Below, one piece after another: positions 1 to 5,802 of a stretch of 9,816 nt of DNA. The notes below the pieces were generated by a model that saw nothing but the letters and a program-made list of their open reading frames with translations, was not told where the DNA came from and did not search any database. Both the position numbers and the translations under genes were made by a program. Origin of the DNA: an uncultured Gammaproteobacteria bacterium (lineage in GTDB: Bacteria; Pseudomonadota; Gammaproteobacteria; Xanthomonadales; Xanthomonadaceae). The number at the start of each line of letters is the position of its first letter. Within the stretch, counting starts at the first letter, position 1. The stretch is taken from positions 1 through 9,816 of the forward strand of contig CAMPGW010000098.1 in assembly GCA_946885735.1 (NCBI GenBank), written 5' to 3'.

Positions 1-46
1 GGACGGGGACTTGCCGACGGTTCCGCAGGCGGTTTCTGTGGCTGGA

Positions 47-62
47 CGGCGGCTGTCCGCCG
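47..62. other. GC-rich hairpin (6-bp stem, 4-nt loop)
   Basis: CGGCGG at 47-52 pairs perfectly with CCGCCG at 57-62 around the loop CTGT. No T-tract follows, so an intrinsic terminator for an upstream gene is possible but not demonstrated. In a sequence this GC-rich, a 6-bp stem can also arise by chance. Confidence 0.25.
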
Positions 63-71
63 GCGGCTTGC

Positions 72-86
72 CCGTTGACCCAACGG
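72..86. repeat. Perfect inverted repeat overlapping the candidate -35 box
   Basis: CCGTTG (72-77) and CAACGG (81-86) are exact reverse complements separated by ACC. The left arm overlaps the proposed -35 hexamer TTGACC (75-80). It could be a second regulator site or an RNA hairpin from upstream transcription. It differs in sequence from the PsrA-type operator at 104-121. Confidence 0.35.
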
Positions 87-103
87 CCGTTCCAATCTAG
101 TCT
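75..103 (+). promoter_or_regulatory. Candidate sigma-70 promoter for the tetR-fadN-fadA operon
   Basis: A -35-like TTGACC (75-80, five of six consensus bases) is separated by 17 bp from a -10-like TAGTCT (98-103). The -10 keeps the most conserved T, A and final T but is otherwise poor. Transcription would begin near 110, inside the operator at 104-121, which is the expected arrangement for repression. The match is by eye and the -10 is weak. Confidence 0.4.
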
Positions 104-121
104 TTGAAACAGACGTTTCAA
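104..121. promoter_or_regulatory. PsrA-type operator, GAAAC-N4-GTTTC
   Basis: TTGAAAC (104-110) and GTTTCAA (115-121) are perfect reverse complements separated by AGAC. The core GAAAC-N4-GTTTC fits the reported PsrA consensus of Pseudomonas, (G/C)AAAC-N2-4-GTTT(G/C). The site lies directly downstream of the candidate -10, over the likely transcription start, and ends 16 bp before the ATG of a PsrA-like repressor gene. I infer that the repressor binds here, shuts off its own operon and is released by long-chain acyl ligands. I saw no second copy in the gaps before fadN, after fadA, or before the membrane-protein gene. Confidence 0.75.
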
Positions 122-137
122 TTGCCTGAACGGACCG

Positions 138-758
138 ATGGCCACGACCACCCACTTCAATACCAAGGACCGGATCCTCGGCGCCGCCGAGGAACTGTTC
201 GCCCAGCACGGCTTCTCCGGCACCTCGCTGAGGCAGGTCACCAGCCGCGCGGACGTGAATATCGCCGCCGTGAACTACCACTTCGGCTCCAAGGAGAACC
301 TCGTCAACGAGGTCTTCCGCCGCCGCATGGACGAGATGAGCGAGCGTCGCTTGTCCCAGTTGCGCCAGGCCCAGCAGGAGCGCCCCGGCGAGCTCGAGCC
401 GATCCTGGCCGCCTTCATCGAGCCGGCGCTGGCGCTGACGCTCGACCGCCACGGCTCGGCCTTCGTTCGCGTGCTGGCGCGCGCCTACGCGGAGAAGAAC
501 GACCGACTGCGCAAGTTCCTGTCCGACAACTACGGCCAGGTCCTGCGTGAATTCGCCAAGGCCATCGCCCCCACCCTGCCCTCGCTGGGCAAGGAAGAGC
601 TGTACTGGCGGATGGACTTCGTCGCCGGCGCGCTCACCTACGCCATGGCCGATTTCGGCCTGATCAAGCGGCCAGCGGGCGTGTCGGAGAAGGTCCATTG
701 CGACAAGGCCGCCGAGCACCTGATCCGCTTCGCCGCGGCTGGCCTTCGCGCCGCCTGA
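138..758 (+). CDS. TetR/AcrR-family transcriptional regulator, PsrA-like
   Basis: A 206-residue one-domain-plus-ligand-domain repressor, a normal length for the family. Residues 10-60 form the TetR DNA-binding domain. The recognition region runs from TSLRQVTSRADV (29-40) to AAVNYHFGSKENL (43-55) and is very close to that of Pseudomonas PsrA as I remember it (TSLRLITSKAGVNLAAVNYHFGSK). Residues 85-203 are the all-helical ligand/dimerisation domain, with the LRKFL...YGQVLREF pattern also seen in PsrA. PsrA senses long-chain fatty acids or acyl-CoAs and represses beta-oxidation genes. That role fits here because the gene heads an operon with fadN and fadA and sits behind a PsrA-type operator, so it probably also represses itself. 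The ATG at 138 is the first reasonable start; its Shine-Dalgarno (ACGGA, about 130-134) is weak. The family assignment is secure. The fatty-acid ligand is inferred from similarity and context. Confidence 0.9.
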   Translation: MATTTHFNTKDRILGAAEELFAQHGFSGTSLRQVTSRADVNIAAVNYHFGSKENLVNEVFRRRMDEMSERRLSQLRQAQQERPGELEPILAAFIEPALALTLDRHGSAFVRVLARAYAEKNDRLRKFLSDNYGQVLREFAKAIAPTLPSLGKEELYWRMDFVAGALTYAMADFGLIKRPAGVSEKVHCDKAAEHLIRFAAAGLRAA

Positions 759-785
759 TCCTCTATTTCCCTTCCGGAGTCACCC

Positions 786-3152
786 ATGTCATCCCTTCGA
801 ATCCGCAAGGTGGCCGTGCTCGGCGCCGGCGTGATGGGCGCGCAGATCGCCGCCCACCTCGTCAACGCCAGTGTCGAGACGGTCCTGTTCGACCTTCCCG
901 CCAAGGAGGGCGATCGCAACGGCATCGTGCTCAAGGCCATCGCCAACCTGGGCAAGCTCTCGCCTTCGCCGCTGGCGGCCAAGGATCGTGCGGCCGCCAT
1001 CGTCCCGGCCAACTACGACGAGCACCTCGACCTGCTGCGCGACTGCGACCTGGTCATCGAGGCCATCGCCGAGCGCCTGGACTGGAAGAAGGACCTGTAC
1101 GCCCGGATCCTGCCCTTCATCGGCCCGAATGCCCTCCTCGCGTCGAACACTTCCGGCTTGTCTATCAATAGCTTGGCGGATGTTCTTGATGAATCGCTTC
1201 ACCACCGTTTCTGCGGCGTCCACTTCTTCAACCCGCCGCGCTACATGCACCTGGCCGAGCTGATTCCCTGCGCCTCCACCGACCCCGAGGTGCTGGCCGG
1301 GCTGGAAGGCTTCCTGGTCACCACCCTGGGCAAGGGCGTCGTGTACGCCAAGGACACGCCGAACTTCATCGGCAACCGGATCGGCGTGTTCTCGATCCTG
1401 TCCACGCTGCACCACACCGAGGCCTTCGGCCTGGGTTTCGACGAAGTCGATGCCCTCACCGGACCGCTGCTGGGTCGGCCGAAGTCGGCGACCTACCGCA
1501 CCTCCGACGTGGTCGGGCTGGACACCATGGCCCACGTGATCAAGACCATGGCCGACACCCTGCCCGAGGATCCCTGGCATCGCTATTTCAAGGCGCCCGA
1601 GTGGCTGCAAGGGCTGATCGCCAAGGGCGCGCTCGGCCAGAAGACCGGCGCCGGCATCTTCCAGAAGCGCGGCAAGGACATCGTCGTGCTGGATCCGAAG
1701 GCGGGCGAGTATCGCGCGGCTAGCGCCGAGGCCGCGCCGGAAGTGGTCGAGATACTGAAGCTCAAGGATCCGGCGCAGAAGTTCGAGCGCCTGCGCGCCA
1801 GCGAACACCCGCAGGCGCGCTTCCTGTGGTCGGTGTTCCGCGACCTCTTCCACTATTCCGCCTACCACCTGCAATCCATCGCCGACACCGCCCGCGACGT
1901 GGACCTGGCGATCCGTTGGGGCTACGGCTGGAACCTGGGCCCGTTCGAAACCTGGCAGGCCGCGGGCTGGAAACAGGTGGCCGGCTGGATCCGCGAGGAC
2001 ATCGCCGCCGGCCGCGCCATGTCCGACGCGCCGCTGCCGGGCTGGGTCGACGCGCAGGACGGCGTGCATGGCGCCGATGGCAGCTTCAGCCCCGCCCGCG
2101 ACGCGCGCGTGCCGCGTTCGGCGAACCCCGTCTATTGTCGCCAGCGCTTCCCCGATCCGGTGCTGGGCGAGCGTTTCCCGCCCGGCGACACGGTGTTCGA
2201 GACCGACGCCGTGCGCATGTGGACCGACGGCGACGGCATCGCCGTGCTCGGCTTCAAGACCAAGATGCACACCGTCAGCGACGGCGTGCTGGCCGGCATC
2301 GGCCAGGCGATCGACGTCGCCGAACGCGACTTCCAGGGCCTGGTGCTGTGGCAGCCGAAGGAGCCCTTCTCCGCCGGGGCGGATCTGTCCGGCGCGATGG
2401 CCTCACTGGCCGCGGGCCGCCTTGACCAGTTCGAAGCCATGGTCGCGACCTTCCAGGCCACCAGCATGCGCATCAAGTACGCGCTGGTGCCGGTGGTCGC
2501 CGCGGTCCGCGGGCTGGCGCTCGGCGGCGGTTGCGAGTTCCAGATGCATGCGGCGCGCACCGTGTTCGGCCTCGAATCCTACGTTGGGCTGGTCGAGGCC
2601 GGCGTCGGCCTGTTGCCGGCCGGCGGTGGCCTCAAGGAGATCGCCACGCGCGTCGGACTGGCGGCCGGCCCGGGCGGCGACGTCTTCGCCGGCCTCAAGC
2701 CCTATTTCGAGACCGTGGCCATGGGCAAGGTGTCGGCGTCCGCGCTCGAGGCGAAGGAATTGCGCCTGGCGCGTGACTCCGACGTCGTGGTCTTCAACGC
2801 CCACGAGCTCCTGCATGTCGCGCGCGAGACGGCGCGCGGACTCGCCGAGGCCGGCTATCGCCCGCCGCTGCGTCCGCGGCAGATCCCCGTCGCGGGCGAC
2901 GTCGGCATTGCCACCTTCCGGATGATGCTGGTGAACATGTTCGAGGGCCGCTTCATCTCCGAACACGACCTGGAGGTCTCGACCCGCATCGCCACCGTGC
3001 TGTGCGGCGGCGAGGTCGATCGCGGATCGCTGGTGGACGAGGAATGGCTGTTGCGGCTGGAGCGCGAGCACTTCGTCGCCCTGGCGCAGATGCCCAAGAC
3101 CCAGGACCGCATCAAGTACACGCTTGCCAACGGCAAGCCCTTGAGGAATTGA
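786..3152 (+). CDS. fadN: 3-hydroxyacyl-CoA dehydrogenase/enoyl-CoA hydratase fusion, FadN type
   Basis: This 788-residue bifunctional enzyme catalyses hydration of trans-2-enoyl-CoA and NAD-dependent oxidation of the resulting 3-hydroxyacyl-CoA in beta-oxidation. The N-terminal half is the dehydrogenase: NAD-binding GAGVMG at 13-18, active-site SNTSG at 120-124, the catalytic pair His146 (HFFNP) and Glu158, and TPNFIGNR at 191-198. A C-terminal dehydrogenase region with RPKSATYRTSDVVGLDT follows at 231-247, and a second such region near 345-395. The hydratase domain is C-terminal (about 480-690): oxyanion-hole SAGADL at 529-534, GLALGGGCEF at 576-585 with Glu584, and Glu604 in GLVEAGVG, so both catalytic glutamates are present. 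Length, domain order and the ending GKPLRN match Bacillus subtilis FadN (about 789 residues). Escherichia coli FadB has the opposite order. A good Shine-Dalgarno GGAG (776-779) lies 6 nt before the ATG. The gene starts 27 bp after the regulator and ends 4 bp before the thiolase. The codons at 1158-1200 are unusually AT-rich. Automatic pipelines may call it fadB. Confidence 0.93.
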   Translation: MSSLRIRKVAVLGAGVMGAQIAAHLVNASVETVLFDLPAKEGDRNGIVLKAIANLGKLSPSPLAAKDRAAAIVPANYDEHLDLLRDCDLVIEAIAERLDWKKDLYARILPFIGPNALLASNTSGLSINSLADVLDESLHHRFCGVHFFNPPRYMHLAELIPCASTDPEVLAGLEGFLVTTLGKGVVYAKDTPNFIGNRIGVFSILSTLHHTEAFGLGFDEVDALTGPLLGRPKSATYRTSDVVGLDTMAHVIKTMADTLPEDPWHRYFKAPEWLQGLIAKGALGQKTGAGIFQKRGKDIVVLDPKAGEYRAASAEAAPEVVEILKLKDPAQKFERLRASEHPQARFLWSVFRDLFHYSAYHLQSIADTARDVDLAIRWGYGWNLGPFETWQAAGWKQVAGWIREDIAAGRAMSDAPLPGWVDAQDGVHGADGSFSPARDARVPRSANPVYCRQRFPDPVLGERFPPGDTVFETDAVRMWTDGDGIAVLGFKTKMHTVSDGVLAGIGQAIDVAERDFQGLVLWQPKEPFSAGADLSGAMASLAAGRLDQFEAMVATFQATSMRIKYALVPVVAAVRGLALGGGCEFQMHAARTVFGLESYVGLVEAGVGLLPAGGGLKEIATRVGLAAGPGGDVFAGLKPYFETVAMGKVSASALEAKELRLARDSDVVVFNAHELLHVARETARGLAEAGYRPPLRPRQIPVAGDVGIATFRMMLVNMFEGRFISEHDLEVSTRIATVLCGGEVDRGSLVDEEWLLRLEREHFVALAQMPKTQDRIKYTLANGKPLRN

Positions 3153-3156
3153 GACC

Positions 3157-4338
3157 ATGACCCAGGATGCGTACATCGTCGCCGCCACCCGCACGCCGGT
3201 CGGCAAGGCCCCGCGCGGCGCGCTGCGCAACGCCCACCCGGCCGACATGCTGGCGCACGTGCTGCGTTCGGTGCTGGCTCAGGCTCCCGGCGTGGACGCC
3301 GCGCGCATCGGCGACGTCATCGTCGGCTGCGCCATGCCCGAGGGCGAGCAAGGCATGAACGTCGCGCGCATCGGCGCGCTGCTGGCAGGCCTGCCGGACA
3401 GCGTGCCGGCGCAAACCATCAACCGCTTCTGCTCCTCGGGCCTGCAGGCCGTGGCGCTGGCAGCCGACCGGATCCGCCTCGGCGAGGCCGACCTGATGCT
3501 CGCAGGCGGCGTCGAGTCCATGAGTATGGTGCCGATGATGGGCAACAAGGTCGCGATGAGCCCGAGCGTGTTCCGCGACGAGCACGTGGCCATCGCCTAC
3601 GGCATGGGCATCACCGCCGAGAAGGTCGCCGAGCAGTGGAAGGTCTCGCGCGAGGACCAGGACGCCTTCGCCCTCGCCTCGCACCAGAAGGCGCTCGCCG
3701 CGATCGCCGCTGGCGAGTTCGCCGACGAGATCTCGCCCTACAACGTCGTCTCGCGCATTCCCGATGGCAATGCGGTGGCAGTGCGCGAGCTGCTGCTGCG
3801 CAACGACGAGGGCCCGCGCGCAGACACCAGCGCCGAAGGCCTGGCGAAGTTGCGCGCCGTGTTCCGCAACGGCGGCAGCGTCACCGCGGGCAACAGCTCG
3901 CAAATGTCGGACGGCGCGGGCGCCGTGCTGCTGGCTTCGGGCCAGGCGGTGCGCGACTACGGGCTGCAACCGCTGGCGCGCTTCGTCGGCTTCTCGGTGG
4001 CGGGCGTGAAACCGGAGATCATGGGCATCGGCCCGCGCGACGCCATCCCGAAGGCGCTGGCCCAGGCGGGCCTGTCGCAGGACCAGATGGACTGGATCGA
4101 GCTCAACGAGGCGTTTGCCGCGCAGGCCCTGGCGGTGATCCGCGACCTCGGGCTGGATCCGTCGAAGGTCAACCCGCTCGGGGGCGCGATCGCGCTCGGC
4201 CATCCGCTCGGCGCGACCGGCGCGGTGCGCGTGGCGACCTTGGTGCATGGCCTGCGCCGGCGCCGGCAGAAGTACGGCATGGTGACCATGTGCATCGGCA
4301 CCGGCATGGGCGCGGCCGGAATCTTCGAATCCGTTTGA
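3157..4338 (+). CDS. fadA: Acetyl-CoA C-acyltransferase (3-ketoacyl-CoA thiolase)
   Basis: This 393-residue thiolase cleaves 3-ketoacyl-CoA with CoA to release acetyl-CoA, the last step of each beta-oxidation turn. The catalytic residues are all visible: nucleophile Cys92 in [10 protein letters not shown], His349 in [14 protein letters not shown], and the acid/base Cys379 in [17 protein letters not shown] (115-123) and ELNEAFAAQ (315-323) are further thiolase signatures. The length is typical. The ATG at 3157 follows the fadN stop by 4 bp, and a GAGG (3143-3146) at the 3' end of fadN can serve as its ribosome-binding site, so the two genes are co-transcribed and probably coupled. The pairing with FadN, plus absence of biosynthetic neighbours such as phaB, argues for degradation rather than for acetoacetyl-CoA synthesis. 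A preference for short versus long chains cannot be read from the sequence. Confidence 0.93.
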   Translation: MTQDAYIVAATRTPVGKAPRGALRNAHPADMLAHVLRSVLAQAPGVDAARIGDVIVGCAMPEGEQGMNVARIGALLAGLPDSVPAQTINRFCSSGLQAVALAADRIRLGEADLMLAGGVESMSMVPMMGNKVAMSPSVFRDEHVAIAYGMGITAEKVAEQWKVSREDQDAFALASHQKALAAIAAGEFADEISPYNVVSRIPDGNAVAVRELLLRNDEGPRADTSAEGLAKLRAVFRNGGSVTAGNSSQMSDGAGAVLLASGQAVRDYGLQPLARFVGFSVAGVKPEIMGIGPRDAIPKALAQAGLSQDQMDWIELNEAFAAQALAVIRDLGLDPSKVNPLGGAIALGHPLGATGAVRVATLVHGLRRRRQKYGMVTMCIGTGMGAAGIFESV

Positions 4339-4339
4339 C

Positions 4340-4354
4340 CCCGTCCGCGGCGGG
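4340..4354 (+). terminator. Weak hairpin just after fadA, possible terminator
   Basis: CCCGTC (4340-4345) can pair with GGCGGG (4349-4354), including one G-U wobble, around a CGC loop. It begins 2 nt after the fadA stop. There is no T-tract, so it is not a standard intrinsic terminator and could be chance in GC-rich DNA. Confidence 0.2.
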
Positions 4355-4401
4355 CCCGAGCAGACGCCGATGCGCGGTAGCAGCGGGGGCCGCCGGTGGA
4401 G

Positions 4402-4430
4402 GTGGCAAGAGCCGCGCGGGGCGCTAGCAT
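4402..4430 (+). promoter_or_regulatory. Candidate promoter for the small membrane-protein gene
   Basis: GTGGCA (4402-4407, four of six -35 consensus bases) is 17 bp upstream of TAGCAT (4425-4430, four of six -10 consensus bases). Transcription would begin near 4437, giving a leader of roughly 24 nt that contains the Shine-Dalgarno AGGGAAAGG (4451-4459). This would let the gene be expressed independently of fadA. It was found by eye only. Confidence 0.35.
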
Positions 4431-4460
4431 TGACCGCAGTCGCGCATCGCAGGGAAAGGC

Positions 4461-4919
4461 ATGGCCGCACCAGCAAGCAAGGCATCCGGCAACGGCGAGT
4501 TCCACCGCGCCGACCCTGTCTACCGGCGTCGGATGCAGCTGTTCCTGCTGCTGACCGTGCTTCTGGGCGGGGCCGCGGTGGTGGGCCTGCAGATGTGGTT
4601 GCGGCAACTGGGCGCCAATGCGCGGGTGGGCGACCTTTTCTTCTACCAGGCGTGGCTCCACCGCCTGCTGGGGGCGCTGTGCCTGGTGCTGGGCGTGGCC
4701 GCGGCGGGATTCGCCGTCTGGTTACGCGGCATGGCCGTCGCCAGCCGGGCAGAACGACGCTGGCCGCCGAGCAGCATGCGCACGTCCGCCGACGTGCGGA
4801 TCCGCTACCTGACTTCCGCCGACACGCTGGTAACCCAGCTGAAGGCCGCCGCGCTGGCGCTCGGAATCCTGGCCCTGGCCTTGTGTGCCTGGGCGATCTG
4901 GCTGTTCCTGGCCGGCTGA
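4461..4919 (+). CDS. Hypothetical small membrane protein with three predicted TM segments
   Basis: I do not recognise this 152-residue protein. Three hydrophobic segments are clear, at about 25-46, 67-88 and 129-150. A short basic N-terminus ([10 protein letters not shown], 15-24) precedes the first, and an Arg-rich loop (about 89-120: [23 protein letters not shown]) lies between the second and third. The charge distribution suggests the N-terminus and this loop are cytoplasmic. There is no signal-peptidase site, Cys motif or catalytic signature. The ATG at 4461 has a usable Shine-Dalgarno (AGGGAAAGG, 4451-4459). Codon use resembles the neighbouring genes, which supports real coding. It lies 122 bp after fadA and converges on galU with a 4-bp gap. 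Neither neighbour points to a function, and I propose none. Confidence 0.75.
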   Translation: MAAPASKASGNGEFHRADPVYRRRMQLFLLLTVLLGGAAVVGLQMWLRQLGANARVGDLFFYQAWLHRLLGALCLVLGVAAAGFAVWLRGMAVASRAERRWPPSSMRTSADVRIRYLTSADTLVTQLKAAALALGILALALCAWAIWLFLAG

Positions 4920-4923
4920 AGAT

Positions 4924-5802
4924 CTAGCGCGACAGGGCTTCCTGCATGTAGGCGCGGGCGGGACCGGCGAGGTCCTCGTGGTCGAGCGCAAACTGGATCG
5001 TCGCCTCCACCAGGCCGATATGGCTGCCGCAATCGAAGCGTCGGCCCTGGAACCGGTAGGCCAAGGCGCGTTCGACGCCCAGCAGTGCCTCGATCGCATC
5101 CGTCAGCTGGATCTCACCGCCCGCGCCGGCCGCGGTGCGCTCGAGCAGGTCGAAGATGCGCCCGCTCAGCACGTAGCGCCCGACAACGGCGAGCGTGCTC
5201 GGCGCCACCTCGGGCGCGGGCTTCTCGACCAGGCTGGAGATCTCGCCGAAACCGTCGTGGAATTCGCGGGTCGCGACGATGCCGTAGCTCGCGGTCTGCT
5301 CGCGCGGAACGTCCTGGACGGCGATGACGCTGGCCTGCTCGCGCTCGGCCAGGTCCACCATCTGCCCGAGCGCGCCGCGGCCGCGGTTCCAGATCAGGTC
5401 GTCGGCCAGCAACACGGCGAAGGGCTCGTCGCCAACGACGGGACGCGCGCACAGCACCGCGTGGCCGAGACCCAGCGCTTCCGCCTGGGTGACGAACACG
5501 GCCCGCACGTTCGACGGCAGCACGTCGCGGATCAGGCTCAGCAATTCGCTCTTGCCCGCCTTCTCCAGCTTCTGCTCAAGTTCGTACGCCTTGTCGAAAT
5601 AGTCCGCCACCGAATGCTTGTAGCGGTTGGTCACGAAGACCATGGTGTCGCAGCCGGCCTCGATGGCCTCGTCGACGGCGTACTGGATCAGCGGGCGATC
5701 GATGACCGGGAGCATCTCCTTGGGCACGGTCTTGGTCGCGGGAAGGAATCGGGTGCCCAGGCCGGCGACGGGGAACACGGCCTTGCGGATGCGAAAGCTC
5801 AT
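4924..5802 (-). CDS. galU: UTP-glucose-1-phosphate uridylyltransferase
   Basis: GalU joins UTP and glucose-1-phosphate to give UDP-glucose and pyrophosphate in the cytoplasm, feeding LPS core, exopolysaccharide and UDP-glucuronate synthesis. The 292-residue protein has the nucleotidyltransferase signature GLGTRFLPATKTVPKEMLP at 14-32, LGLGHAV at 110-116, the metal-binding LLADDL at 131-136, VEKP at 192-195, GEIQLTD at 229-235 and FDCGS at 256-260. The length is close to other bacterial GalU proteins (about 290-300). It is the last gene of the minus-strand operon. Its ATG overlaps the stop of the dehydratase gene as ATGA (5799-5802). The nearest purine-rich sequence is AAGG, about 13 nt upstream, which is too far for a strong Shine-Dalgarno, so translation probably depends on coupling to the preceding gene. 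CugP-type or RfbA/RmlA-type nucleotidyltransferases are excluded by the GalU-specific motifs. Confidence 0.96.
   Translation of the reverse strand: MSFRIRKAVFPVAGLGTRFLPATKTVPKEMLPVIDRPLIQYAVDEAIEAGCDTMVFVTNRYKHSVADYFDKAYELEQKLEKAGKSELLSLIRDVLPSNVRAVFVTQAEALGLGHAVLCARPVVGDEPFAVLLADDLIWNRGRGALGQMVDLAEREQASVIAVQDVPREQTASYGIVATREFHDGFGEISSLVEKPAPEVAPSTLAVVGRYVLSGRIFDLLERTAAGAGGEIQLTDAIEALLGVERALAYRFQGRRFDCGSHIGLVEATIQFALDHEDLAGPARAYMQEALSR

Larger units (their letters stand above)
1..137. other. Leader/intergenic region upstream of the beta-oxidation operon
   Basis: No gene is supported here. Plus-strand frame 1 is open from the window edge to a TGA at 76-78, so the last 25 codons of an upstream gene could lie here, but the peptide is Gly/Arg/Ala-rich and unrecognised. 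No CAT or CAC occurs on the plus strand before 137, so no divergent gene starts here with ATG or GTG. The segment holds two short inverted repeats, a candidate promoter and a strong operator, listed separately. Confidence 0.6.

Noticed and set aside
104..550. Alternative frame starting at 104 across the tetR gene
   Set aside because: It would begin inside the operator, is Arg/Pro-rich and low in complexity, and lies out of frame with a clear TetR domain.
789..2270. A 493-codon open frame antisense to fadN
   Set aside because: Composition is typical of an antisense shadow (Val/Ala/Gly/Arg/His repeats). There is no motif, and fadN has all its catalytic residues in the other strand.
3112..4485. 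A 457-codon open frame antisense to fadA
   Set aside because: It has Arg/Ala/His-rich shadow composition. The thiolase frame is unambiguous, with Cys92, His349 and Cys379.
4826..4839. Inverted repeat GCTGG-TAAC-CCAGC as a terminator
   Set aside because: The stem is only 5 bp, lies inside the coding sequence of the membrane protein about 80 nt before its stop, and has no T-tract.
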